DNA of 36,562 nt from Fluviicola sp. (GTDB taxonomy: Bacteria > Bacteroidota > Bacteroidia > Flavobacteriales_D > Crocinitomicaceae), in contig JAJTEO010000018.1 in the NCBI GenBank assembly GCA_021300395.1, positions 1 through 36,562 on the forward strand. The letters are read 5' to 3'. The position numbers and the translations under genes were made by a program. Each line of letters opens with the position of its first letter. The first letter of the stretch is position 1. Positions 17,716-26,296 of the stretch are shown here, in pieces. The notes beneath the pieces were generated by a model that saw nothing but the letters and a program-made list of their open reading frames with translations, did no database searches and had not been told where the DNA came from.

Positions 17716-17952
17716 TTATAACTCCCAAATTGAAGAACGTTTTTTAGGCTTAAGTTTGAAATAATGTTTATGCTCTAATATCCATGCCATCCCTAAATAA
17801 ATAAAAAGAGGAGAACCTAATGCAATAAATGAGGCATAAATAAAACCTAACCTAACCTTTGAGGTTCTGATACCTAATTTTAATGCCCACCATTCGCAGA
17901 CACCGTAAGATCTCATTTCGAAATAAAACAGTACTTTTTGAATTGTTCTCAT
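17716..17952 (-). CDS. PspC-domain membrane protein
   Basis: A 78-residue protein with the PspC family layout: an amphipathic N-terminal region with the YGVCEWWALKLGI segment, where PspC proteins usually show a GVCGGLA-like stretch, then one long hydrophobic helix (about 37-61, LGFIYASFIALGSPLFIYLG) and a basic tail. In enterobacteria PspC senses phage-shock envelope stress; in Bacteroidota these short homologues have no settled role. Its first codons overlap the end of the DUF2851 gene by 4 bases, and the channel fragment begins 1 base after it, so it belongs to the same transcript. Confidence 0.82.
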   Translation of the reverse strand: MRTIQKVLFYFEMRSYGVCEWWALKLGIRTSKVRLGFIYASFIALGSPLFIYLGMAWILEHKHYFKLKPKKRSSIWEL

Positions 17953-19127
17953 TTATAAATTATTTTATTTCCTACCTCACATTCAAGGCATTTTTTTGCA
18001 GTACAAAATTCGTTATAAATTTCTAATAATGCTTGAGAATCGAATGAATTAATGCATGAAACACCTAAAGCTTTCCACTTTTTAAGAATATGATTCTCTT
18101 CTGCCTTTAAAAATTGTAATAAATCTAATGATTTTTCTTGAATACTTTCATCCATTTTAACATTTCCATACCACCAAATGAATGGAACAAAACAATTAAT
18201 AATAATTAAATCTATCATGGCTCTAGAAATTTTGGAAGTATTATTAGTCAACTCCAATAAGTTTTTAAGATAAACCACTAATTCTTTTGAGTCTAAATAA
18301 ACAAAAGATGTTTCAAAATCGAATTTATCAACTATTTCAGCAAATTGCAACAATCTAATTTCCGGAAAACTTTTTGGCCGAAGTCCTTTATGCTTCCAAA
18401 CATGTTTTGACATTGCACCTAAATTATATTTTGATTTTAAATGAATCCAAGTTTTGTCTAGTAATTCACTCTCACCTATTCCCGAAACATTTAATAATAT
18501 AGTTTTCACATTAATATGATGTTCTTTTTTAATGAACTTAATTGGAATTCTATTCGTTAATTCTTGGAAAGGTTGAGCATTAATTTTACAACCAAAAGCT
18601 TGGGCTAATAAAGAATATAATATTTGTTGAGGATTTGATTCATCCCCAAATTTATTTATGTTTGAAATTCGCCTATTCAAACGTTTTATAATTGCTTTTT
18701 CTTTCATTGATTCTAAATAAATAGAATCAAGCTCATCAAGAAAAGTAGAACAAGGAAATTCATGTTTATTCAAAACCTCTTCCATCTCAGGAATCAGTCC
18801 TTTTAATTCAATTGTTGGAATCGGTTTGGTATTTATAAAAACTTCTTGATCGTGAATGTAAACTACATGTAAAATAACATTATCATATGCTTTGTCAAAT
18901 TGATGATTATGTTGGTACCAATCAGAGGATTTTATATGAAACTCAATATTTCCAAACCATGTAACATCTCCAATTTTAATTTTACCATTTGAAAAATCTG
19001 GTCCACTTTCAAATTTATTATGTTGACCAACATCATTTATTAAAATATCTTCTCCAGTAGTTAATTTAAGTTGATGAAATGGAATTTGTTTGTTTTTCCA
19101 TAAGTGGTGTAAGTACTCTTCTTTCAT
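17949..19127 (-). CDS. DUF2851 family protein
   Basis: The 392-residue protein matches a family found across Bacteroidota and known only as DUF2851. Recognisable parts are the start (EEYLHHLWKNKQIPF), DVGQHNKFESGPDFSNGKI, the WFGNIEFHIKSSDW segment (about 58-71) and a C-terminal CxxC pair (KKCLECEVGNK). The conserved Gly-Pro-Asp, Glu-x-His and Asp-Trp patterns in the first 100 residues resemble a nuclease-like core, but no activity is established and I do not assign one. It is the first gene of the DUF2851-PspC-channel-reductase run. Confidence 0.85.
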   Translation of the reverse strand: MKEEYLHHLWKNKQIPFHQLKLTTGEDILINDVGQHNKFESGPDFSNGKIKIGDVTWFGNIEFHIKSSDWYQHNHQFDKAYDNVILHVVYIHDQEVFINTKPIPTIELKGLIPEMEEVLNKHEFPCSTFLDELDSIYLESMKEKAIIKRLNRRISNINKFGDESNPQQILYSLLAQAFGCKINAQPFQELTNRIPIKFIKKEHHINVKTILLNVSGIGESELLDKTWIHLKSKYNLGAMSKHVWKHKGLRPKSFPEIRLLQFAEIVDKFDFETSFVYLDSKELVVYLKNLLELTNNTSKISRAMIDLIIINCFVPFIWWYGNVKMDESIQEKSLDLLQFLKAEENHILKKWKALGVSCINSFDSQALLEIYNEFCTAKKCLECEVGNKIIYK

Positions 19128-19170
19128 AAGTGATTATTAAAGTTCTCTTATGAAGTTAAGAAATATCCTT

Positions 19171-19211
19171 AAAACAAAAAAGACTTTCGAAGTGAAAGTC
19201 TTTTTTGTTTT
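19171..19211 (-). terminator. Strong intrinsic terminator after the OmpA-family gene
   Basis: A perfect 18-pair stem (19171-19188 with 19194-19211) closes a 5-base loop; the core is agactttc/gaaagtct flanked by A/T tracts, so the stem carries its own T-run on either strand. It begins 4 bases past the stop codon of the gene at 19215. Confidence 0.92.
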
Positions 19212-19214
19212 TAA

Positions 19215-21317
19215 TTATTTTTTTGGTGCCTCTGCAGGCTTAACTTCTGTTGGAGTTGGTGCAGGAGCAGCTCCAGGAACATAATCTAAAGAAAGAACTT
19301 TAGCCTCTGTTCTTCTGTTCAACTGATGTAATTTCTCAAATTGAGCTTTATCTTTTTCTTTAAACTGATTAATATATTCTTCAGTCAAAGTAATTATTTC
19401 ACCTGAAGCTGGATCTTTCCATATAGCTGGTGTGCTTTCACCTTTTCCTACTGGTTTTAATCTATTTGCATCAATCCCTTTTTCTTGCACTAAATATTTC
19501 ACACATTCTTTCGCACGATTATCTGATAAAACCTGATTAGCCGCATCCTTACCCCTAGCATCCGTATGAGAACTTAATTCTAAGACCATCCCTGGATATT
19601 CCATTAATAAGTCATAAACAAAGTTTAATGAATCTTTTGAATTAATTGTAGAATCAACTAACAAAGTAAATTGTCCATATGGATATCTAACTTCAGGTAA
19701 ACGGATTGGTTTAATCACAATTGGAAGTAAAGCCATATCTACAACAAAGTTCTGATTACCATTTAGGTTTACAGTTGTAATTGAAGCACCTTTTTTATCC
19801 GGGTGAAAACCTTCTTTTTCAATTGCAATAGTATAAGTTACATTTTCTAATATATATCTCTCCCCTGTTGGTTTTTTATCCCAAGCAACAGTACCTTCTT
19901 TATTTGTTTTACCTGTCCAAGTAGAATTATCTGAACCTTTAATTGTAACATTTACACCTTCAATTTTTTGATCTTTGTTTGCAATTTCAGAAACTACAAC
20001 TTTTAAATCAAATAAATTCGGAGGTAAATCATATGAATAAATATCTGGTTTTGTTCCGTTTGTCCCTTTTCTATCAGAAGTAAAGAAACCTTTTTTATCA
20101 GATAATTCTATTAAAGCATAATCATCAGTTTCTGAGTTGATAGGATAACCAAAGTTTGTAGGATTTTCCCATTTAAATTCATTGCCTGTTTTTTTAGCTC
20201 TAAATAAATCTAAACCTCCTAATCCGATCATCCCATCAGTTGAATAAATTAAATCACCATTTTTTGCAAATGTTGGAAACAATTCATTACCTGAAGTATT
20301 TATCTCTTTTCCTAAATTAGCTGGAGCAGCCCACTTATCAGCTTTTTTATCATATGTAGTAAACCATAAATCTTTTCCACCAAATCCTCCAGGCATGTCA
20401 GAAACGAAAATTAAATATTTCCCATCTTCAGATGCACATGGATGCCCAACAGTGATACTATCATTAGCTTTTAACTCAAGTTTTCTTACATCACCCCATT
20501 CATCTTTACCTTTAGATTCTGCCATCCAGATATCACATCCTAAATTTTTCTTTTTAACATTAGGACATCTTGTGAAGAACATCATTTTCTTTCTTCCATC
20601 AAAACAAACAGTCCCTTCATTGTCTTCAGTATTGATTCCTTCACCTATAACTAATTTTGGCTCAGCCCAATTACCTTTAGCATCAAGTGTAGCAAACCAC
20701 AAATCCATGTAAGATTCACATGTTCTCGGATCTTTATCATCACTGAAACCACCATTTCTTGTAGAAGAAAAATACATTTTAGAATCTTTAGAATCTCCAA
20801 ACATTGGAGCCATATCATATTCTTTTGCATTCAATGTTGTTTGATTTTCTACAACGTATCTAGATTTATCTGCTTTCATTTCTTCAAATGACTTACAAGA
20901 TTGAATTGCTGCATCAACTCTCGAATCGTTTGAAGCTAATTTTTTATATTCTTCGAAATTTTTCAATGCTTTGTCCAATTGTCCCATCATTTGAAACATT
21001 TGACCGTTGTAAAAATAAACTTCTGGATTAATTGTGAAATAATCAAGCATAATCGCTCTATCATACCATTCATTTGCATCTTTGTAAGCCATCGACAGTC
21101 TGTAACTTTCAGCTGTCTTAAAAGCCATCTCACCTTTTATAGCTTTTGCTTTTTCTCCTTTAGACCCTAATTTTGTGTAAGCAACTTTAAATTTATCTGC
21201 TCCTTCACAATATTGTTGACCTCTATAAGAATTTTCAGCTTCAATCAATTGTTTTTGTGAACATCTTGTTGACACAAAAGCAACCAATAAAAGTGCAATT
21301 GGAATAATTAGTTTCAT
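19215..21317 (-). CDS. OmpA-family lipoprotein with TPR, PD40 and CRD domains (PorE-like)
   Basis: The start is taken at 21317 (MKLIIPIALLLVAFVSTRC), where a clean lipoprotein signal begins; starting at 21377 would put 20 unrelated residues before it. The probable lipid-bearing cysteine is Cys19. The 700-residue mature layout is: TPR-like helices (about 25-150), PD40/WD40-type beta-propeller blades (about 160-430, e.g. KMYFSSTRNGGF), a carboxypeptidase-regulatory-like domain (about 435-530), a C-terminal OmpA peptidoglycan-binding domain (about 555-680, LELSSHTDARGKDAANQVLSDNRA) and a Pro/Ala tail. This is the architecture of PorE of the type IX secretion system, but Bacteroidota often carry several paralogues, so the exact role is open. 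Confidence 0.85.
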   Translation of the reverse strand: MKLIIPIALLLVAFVSTRCSQKQLIEAENSYRGQQYCEGADKFKVAYTKLGSKGEKAKAIKGEMAFKTAESYRLSMAYKDANEWYDRAIMLDYFTINPEVYFYNGQMFQMMGQLDKALKNFEEYKKLASNDSRVDAAIQSCKSFEEMKADKSRYVVENQTTLNAKEYDMAPMFGDSKDSKMYFSSTRNGGFSDDKDPRTCESYMDLWFATLDAKGNWAEPKLVIGEGINTEDNEGTVCFDGRKKMMFFTRCPNVKKKNLGCDIWMAESKGKDEWGDVRKLELKANDSITVGHPCASEDGKYLIFVSDMPGGFGGKDLWFTTYDKKADKWAAPANLGKEINTSGNELFPTFAKNGDLIYSTDGMIGLGGLDLFRAKKTGNEFKWENPTNFGYPINSETDDYALIELSDKKGFFTSDRKGTNGTKPDIYSYDLPPNLFDLKVVVSEIANKDQKIEGVNVTIKGSDNSTWTGKTNKEGTVAWDKKPTGERYILENVTYTIAIEKEGFHPDKKGASITTVNLNGNQNFVVDMALLPIVIKPIRLPEVRYPYGQFTLLVDSTINSKDSLNFVYDLLMEYPGMVLELSSHTDARGKDAANQVLSDNRAKECVKYLVQEKGIDANRLKPVGKGESTPAIWKDPASGEIITLTEEYINQFKEKDKAQFEKLHQLNRRTEAKVLSLDYVPGAAPAPTPTEVKPAEAPKK

Positions 21318-21482
21318 AATTCTAGCTTCATTTAAAAAATTCAATGGCGAAGAAAACAAAAATTTAGGTAAATTCAAAATAAAAAATTAATTGAAAATCC
21401 TAAATAACATATTTGCTTACTTCTGTGTAAAAATACTTAACATAAATGCATTTAGTTCAAAATAAATCAAAAGTTTTCTTTC

Positions 21483-22529
21483 TCAGAAAGATTCTTGAAC
21501 ATATTTTCTCCATTTATTAAGTATCTCTTGAAATCCTACTACTAAATTTGAATCAAATTGCATAAATTCATTTGTAATAGGATGTGTAAGTCCTAGTGTT
21601 TTTGCATGTAAAGCTTGTCCTGGTATCAAAGCAAAACAATTATCTATAAACTTTTTGTATTTAGAGTTACTTGTCCCTCTAACAATTCGATCCCCTCCAT
21701 ATTCATTATCATTAAATAATGGATGTCCTATTGATTTAAAATGAGCTCTAATTTGATGTGTTCGTCCTGTTTCCAATTTACATTCAACAAGTGTGACAAG
21801 ACCAAATCTTTCTAAAACTTTATAATGTGTTACAGCGTGCTTCCCATAATCACCTTCAGGAAACACATCCATCACTTTACGGTTTTTAATTGATCTTCCA
21901 ATATGACCAGTTATCGTCCCGTCAGTTTCTACATCCCCCCAAACTAGAGCATGGTATCTTCTTTCAGTTGTTCGATCATAAAATTGCTTGGCTAAATTCG
22001 TCAAAGCAAATTCTGTTTTAGCCACGACCATAATTCCGGTTGTATTCTTATCAAGCCTATGAACTAATCCTGGTCTCCCAAAATAATCATGAATTCTAGA
22101 AGGTAAGTTGTCAAAATGAAAGACCAAAGCATTCACTAATGTTCCAGTATAATTTCCGTAACCCGGATGAACTACCATATTTGAAGGCTTATTAACAATG
22201 ACAAACGAATCATCTTCGTAAACAATTTCAATTGGAATATCTTGGGCAATTAACTCGATCTCACGAACAGGATAAGGTAGAACTATTGCTACATCATCCT
22301 TAGGTTTCACTCTGTAATTAGGCTTTACAGTTGTTCCGTTCACAACAATGTTTCCATTTTTTGCTGCAACTTGAATTTTGTTCCTTGATGTGTTTGGAAG
22401 TCTATCTAATAAAAATTTATCTATCCTAAGAACTTCTTGTCCAAGATCAACTTTAAAACGATAATGCTCAAATAACTCTTCTTCTTCGTTCTCTTCATTT
22501 TCGATTAAATCTAAATCTTTATCTAACAT
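21483..22529 (-). CDS. rluD: Large-subunit rRNA pseudouridine synthase, RluD family
   Basis: This enzyme isomerises uridines to pseudouridine in 23S rRNA. The 348-residue protein has an acidic N-terminal leader, an S4 RNA-binding domain (about 32-95, RIDKFLLDRLPNTSRNKIQ) and the RluA/RluD catalytic domain with GLVHRLDKNTTGIMVVAK (about 154-171), whose aspartate is the catalytic nucleophile, and ETGRTHQIRAHF later. Length and motifs are normal. It overlaps the stop codon of the damaged T9SS gene by 1 base and is the last gene of the PASTA-T9SS-rluD run. Confidence 0.93.
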   Translation of the reverse strand: MLDKDLDLIENEENEEEELFEHYRFKVDLGQEVLRIDKFLLDRLPNTSRNKIQVAAKNGNIVVNGTTVKPNYRVKPKDDVAIVLPYPVREIELIAQDIPIEIVYEDDSFVIVNKPSNMVVHPGYGNYTGTLVNALVFHFDNLPSRIHDYFGRPGLVHRLDKNTTGIMVVAKTEFALTNLAKQFYDRTTERRYHALVWGDVETDGTITGHIGRSIKNRKVMDVFPEGDYGKHAVTHYKVLERFGLVTLVECKLETGRTHQIRAHFKSIGHPLFNDNEYGGDRIVRGTSNSKYKKFIDNCFALIPGQALHAKTLGLTHPITNEFMQFDSNLVVGFQEILNKWRKYVQESF

Positions 22530-23653
22530 TATTCTTTGATAATTTTATATACTAGTGGAGAATTCCCTTTTTGTTTAACAAAATATAAACCTGATGGTTT
22601 ATCAGATAAATCGAATTGATCTGATTCTGTTTCTAATAATAACTGTCCTTGTAAAGAATAAATTTCAACACCCAAATAATTTTGCAATGAATGTTTAATA
22701 CTAAATTTTCCAGTTGAAGGATTAGGAAATATAAACAGATCATCTTTTTCTTTTGAAAGCGTTTGAATACCCAACTGAGCATCTAATGCTGTCGAAAATA
22801 CAGGTCGAATCATAGAAGTGCCTTCAATCTGAGATTGATTCCAAGTAACTTCATTTGTAGTACTATAAAATGTTTTACTTTTCGAATCGATATTTCTATC
22901 AAATCCAATATCTAATCTTGCTGCATCAAACTGTCTCCATCCAATATAAAAAGTTGTTCCTACAGGTACTTTAACTGTATCTAGAAAATAATAAGTGTGA
23001 AAATTATTTAATCCATATTCATATTTTGGGGTACGAGGTGAAAAAACCGTATCTTGATATATTACAGCACCAGGTTTACCGTTTCCATCTGCCCAAACGG
23101 TTAATAAGAATAATTGATTTGAAACATCCGTTGCAGATCTTACAAAATTTGTCATAATTCCAATTAAAGAATCAGATTCATAAGCATCAAATCGAACTGC
23201 TAATCTAGCCTGTGCACCTGTAGGTCCATATGCAGCTTCGGCTGAACCGTCATCATAACTATAATAGTTGTTAAATATTTGTTCAGAAACTACTGTATCG
23301 TTCGAAGCCAAATTAGAGAAAATCGCTTGAACCGTTCCTTTGGTCTTAAAGCGCTGACTATCTCCTGGTTTTGTTTCATCAAAATGATAGCCAGTAGAAA
23401 AATCATGATATGAATCATAAAATGTTCTTGGAAGATAATTCAAATTATTATTAGACAAACTGGATCCGCTAACTCCAAAAGTTGATTCTAAATTTCCATC
23501 ATGAAAAATTTCAACTTTTCCAGGTGTTGAATTATTTTCAGCTGAATTACTTCCATTTCTAATTGAAAGCTCAACATTGTCTGACATTTTGCCTGCAAAA
23601 TTATTTTTATCTAAATTGAAATCCTTTTTTGAAAAATTTTGAATCAAGTACAC
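22529..23653 (-). pseudogene. T9SS cargo protein, C-terminal part out of frame
   Basis: About 370 codons encode the back half of a secreted protein ending in a type A sorting domain: FIFPNPSTGKFSI, a central EIYSLQGQLL and the final SGLYFVKQKGN...YKIIKE, the signal for export and surface attachment by the type IX system. The only in-frame start is a GTG at 23653 that follows a stop directly, has no signal peptide and overlaps the upstream frame, so it is not a natural start. The upstream frame (23607-25334) holds the front half and ends in FKKGFQFR. A frame change plus the loss of an expected middle segment separate them; sequence with meaning in this frame begins about KNNFAGKMSDNVELS (near 23608). 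Confidence 0.78.
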
Positions 23654-25334
23654 TTACATTACCAACTTTAAAATCTGATGTTGGGATCCCCGTGGTACTC
23701 CAAGCCCAAAACCATTGATTCAAATCATCTGCATAAAACTCTAACACCAAAGAATCACTTGTTTCTGGAACATCTCCATAACCCTCTCCTTGATATAAAA
23801 AACTAAGGTAAATTGAATCTGATGCTGTATAACTCGAAAGATCAATAGGTTTTGATGTTAAAAAATCAGCAAAACTTGGACTAAGAGCGCCTAAAGAATA
23901 GGCATTTCCATCATTTTTCAAACCATCAAAAGTAACAACTCCTAATGACCAAGGACTTTGAGCATATGTATAATTATGATAAACATTATTATCTAACCAA
24001 ATTAAATTAGGGTTAGTTATAGGCAAAAAAAACTGTGTTGAAGAATCCTGATAAATGTCAGGGTCTGTTATCCAAACAGTATCTGAAGGATTAGGGAAAT
24101 CTAACGTATCATAAATATAATATGGAGGAAAAACAGTAGTTGTTGTATAAACAGTTGGATAATTTGTTTGATTACCTACTTTTAATTGAACACTAGGCAA
24201 TGCAACATCAGCATGTGTGTTTGCCGCTACATTATATGTTCTTCTAAAAGTTGGAAGTATTGTATATTTATCAGAATTATTAATTGGAAGTAAGGTTGAG
24301 CCATCTAAAATCTTATATTCTTTAATAAACGTTACATTTGGATCTGAAAAATCCTTTGTATACGTCTGAAATTTATTCGTGCTAAATTCATCTAAAAAAG
24401 GGAGGTCTAATGTATCCGAAATATATAAGAAGGTACTATCAAAAGTAGTATTTAGTGCTTTTTGTTGAAATCTTTCTTTCTTAATCAATGATTGATTTTC
24501 TGTCATTGGGCCAACGGATTCACCCTGAGCAAATAACATTACTATAAAATTCTTCGAAGCATTAATTGTTACTGTTGTTCCTGATGGAGACAATACACCA
24601 TCGATAAATTCTGGTGATTGCGATTCAATTCTTGCATTAGATGAATCTTCAGAATTCATACAATCAGGACAATTCAAATTAAAGACCAACGAAGGTATTT
24701 CTGATAAACGCATTTTTGCTTCAGATATTGTTAACCCATAAAGATTAGGAATTTGAACAGGCTCACCACCTTCATTTCTTCCTACAATTAATGTGATTTT
24801 AGAACCGATTGGAATTCTTTGTCCTTCTTTAATTTTCTTTCCTTTGTATTTTTGCTCTAATACCGCTCCATCGGCTTCTGAAGATGGTTTGTATTCAATT
24901 GAACACTCTAAACCTCTGTTTTCTAAAACGCTCTCTGCAAAACGGATTGATTTATCAATTAAACTAGGCATTTCAACTAATCGTGTTTTCTTAGATACAC
25001 GAACTCGAATAATCCTACCTTCTTTAACAAACACCAATGATTTAGAAGTTGGCAATGGATCTTGATCTAAAATCGTTCCTTCGGGTTTTTTAGGATCATA
25101 AATTGAATCTAAAATCTCATATTCTAAATCTCTATCTTCAATTATTGATTTGATTGTACTAACATTTTTTCCTATCAAATTTGGAACTTCGATTTTTTGA
25201 CCATGATTTGTGTAACTATCTAAATAAAAGATAACAAAACTGACTACAACAAGGTAAGTCAATATTACTAATCCAAAATGCTTAAGGAAGTGCTTACTCC
25301 AAACGAACGCACGAATTTTTCTAATTAATTCCAT
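23607..25334 (-). CDS. PASTA-domain membrane protein fused in frame to the front of a T9SS cargo protein
   Basis: Residues 1-about 258 form a bitopic protein with one membrane helix (about 20-40) and three PASTA repeats (KIEVPNLIGKNVSTIKSIIE; LVEMPSLIDKSIRFAESVLE; VQIPNLYGLTISEAK), a type thought to bind peptidoglycan. From about residue 259 (KNFIVMLFAQGESVGP) the protein changes to what looks like the end of a signal peptide and the mature front of a secreted protein with beta-rich repeats (DTLDLPFLDEFSTNKFQ; YYIYDTLDFPNPSDTVW; SIYLSFLYQGEGYGD). An ATG at 24562 in the +1 frame begins MLRRIL, as a separate gene would, and hits TAG at once. I read this as two neighbouring genes joined by a small deletion. 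The frame ends at 23607 inside the T9SS protein. Confidence 0.78.
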   Translation of the reverse strand: MELIRKIRAFVWSKHFLKHFGLVILTYLVVVSFVIFYLDSYTNHGQKIEVPNLIGKNVSTIKSIIEDRDLEYEILDSIYDPKKPEGTILDQDPLPTSKSLVFVKEGRIIRVRVSKKTRLVEMPSLIDKSIRFAESVLENRGLECSIEYKPSSEADGAVLEQKYKGKKIKEGQRIPIGSKITLIVGRNEGGEPVQIPNLYGLTISEAKMRLSEIPSLVFNLNCPDCMNSEDSSNARIESQSPEFIDGVLSPSGTTVTINASKNFIVMLFAQGESVGPMTENQSLIKKERFQQKALNTTFDSTFLYISDTLDLPFLDEFSTNKFQTYTKDFSDPNVTFIKEYKILDGSTLLPINNSDKYTILPTFRRTYNVAANTHADVALPSVQLKVGNQTNYPTVYTTTTVFPPYYIYDTLDFPNPSDTVWITDPDIYQDSSTQFFLPITNPNLIWLDNNVYHNYTYAQSPWSLGVVTFDGLKNDGNAYSLGALSPSFADFLTSKPIDLSSYTASDSIYLSFLYQGEGYGDVPETSDSLVLEFYADDLNQWFWAWSTTGIPTSDFKVGNVSVLDSKFFKKGFQFR

Positions 25335-25357
25335 TTATAAAATCTGAATTCAAAGAC

Positions 25358-25365
25358 CAAATTTA
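25358..25365 (-). promoter_or_regulatory. Possible -7 box of a promoter for the PASTA-T9SS-rluD run
   Basis: TAAATTTG on the minus strand matches TAnnTTTG and lies 24 bases before the ATG at 25334. No TTG lies exactly 19 bases upstream (only GTTAAA), so the -33 half is poor. It falls between the terminator at 25400-25433 and the start codon, where a promoter is needed. Confidence 0.45.
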
Positions 25366-25399
25366 AGGATTCTGACTGAAGTTTTAACATTATTAAAAA

Positions 25400-25433
25400 A
25401 AAATGAGAAAAGTTTTATTACTTTTCTCATTTT
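25400..25433 (-). terminator. Intrinsic terminator of the LOG-family gene
   Basis: A perfect 13-pair stem aaaatgagaaaag (25400-25412) with cttttctcatttt (25421-25433) and an 8-base loop, followed on the minus strand by an unbroken T-run, 24 bases past the stop codon of the gene at 25457. Confidence 0.9.
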
Positions 25434-25456
25434 CAAAATATTTAATAGCTAATTAA

Positions 25457-26140
25457 TTAAAAATTCGGAGTTAATTCATGAGATTTATAAAAATCATTTA
25501 TATACTTAACTGCCTCATCTGCTGTATCCACTAACGCAAATAAATCTAAATCTGCCGGAGAAATATTTTGCTCTTGCTCCAACATAGCTTCTTTAATCCA
25601 ATCAACTAAACCAGACCAATATTTTTTTCCAACTAAAACTATTGGACGTTTATTAATTTTTTTAGTTTGAATTAAAGTTAATGCTTCAAACATTTCATCC
25701 ATAGTTCCTAAACCTCCAGGCATAACTACAAACCCTTGAGAATATTTAACAAAAATTACTTTTCTCACAAAAAAATAATCAAACTCTAAATTATGTTCAG
25801 CATCAATATATGGATTATGATTTTGTTCAAAAGGAAGGTCAATATTCAAACCAACTGATTTTCCTCCTCCTTCTTGAGCACCTTTATTTGCTGCCTCCAT
25901 AATTCCAGGTCCTCCACCCGTAATCACACCATAACCAGACTTTGCTAATTTATCTGAAACCTCAATTGCTAATTGGAAATATTTATTATCTGGCTTTGTT
26001 CTAGCTGAACCGAAAACCGAAATACAAGGTCCTATTTTAGCCATTCTTTCATAACCTTCCACGAACTCAGACATTATTTTAAAAATTGCCCAACTATCGT
26101 TTGTCTTAATTTCAGACCAATCTCTTCTTAAAGTATTCAT
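25457..26140 (-). CDS. LOG family / TIGR00730 Rossmann-fold protein
   Basis: The 227-residue protein belongs to the lysine-decarboxylase-like (LOG) family, several of whose members hydrolyse nucleoside monophosphates to a free base and ribose 5-phosphate. Seen motifs are ISVFGSARTKPDN (about 40-52), GYGVITGGGPGIMEAANKGA (about 69-88) and the active-site signature PGGLGTMDEMFE (about 141-152), which fits the canonical PGGxGTxxE. The length is typical. Plant-like cytokinin activation is one known use of the fold, but in this setting nucleotide salvage or an unknown role is as likely. It is a single-gene transcript ending in the hairpin at 25400-25433, and faces away from the DUF2279 gene. Confidence 0.88.
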   Translation of the reverse strand: MNTLRRDWSEIKTNDSWAIFKIMSEFVEGYERMAKIGPCISVFGSARTKPDNKYFQLAIEVSDKLAKSGYGVITGGGPGIMEAANKGAQEGGGKSVGLNIDLPFEQNHNPYIDAEHNLEFDYFFVRKVIFVKYSQGFVVMPGGLGTMDEMFEALTLIQTKKINKRPIVLVGKKYWSGLVDWIKEAMLEQEQNISPADLDLFALVDTADEAVKYINDFYKSHELTPNF

Positions 26141-26296
26141 ATTTATAATATTATCAATTTATAGTAAATTCTATTGACTTAGGTGTTATATCATTTACGA
26201 TAAAAATAATATAATATTGCAATATTAAAACTGATTAATATGTTTTTTTTCTACTAAACGGATATACTTTGAAATTTTTAAATTAATTTCGAAAGA

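Noticed and set aside
21443-21454. Perfect 12-base palindrome TAAATGCATTTA between rluD and the OmpA-family gene
   Set aside because: Short A/T-rich palindromes are frequent in DNA of this composition; there is no second copy nearby and no T-run, so I do not call it an operator or terminator.
26263-26271. TATACTTTG upstream of the DUF2279 gene as a promoter
   Set aside because: The spacing inside the box is off by one and there is no TTG at the right distance, so I could not support it.
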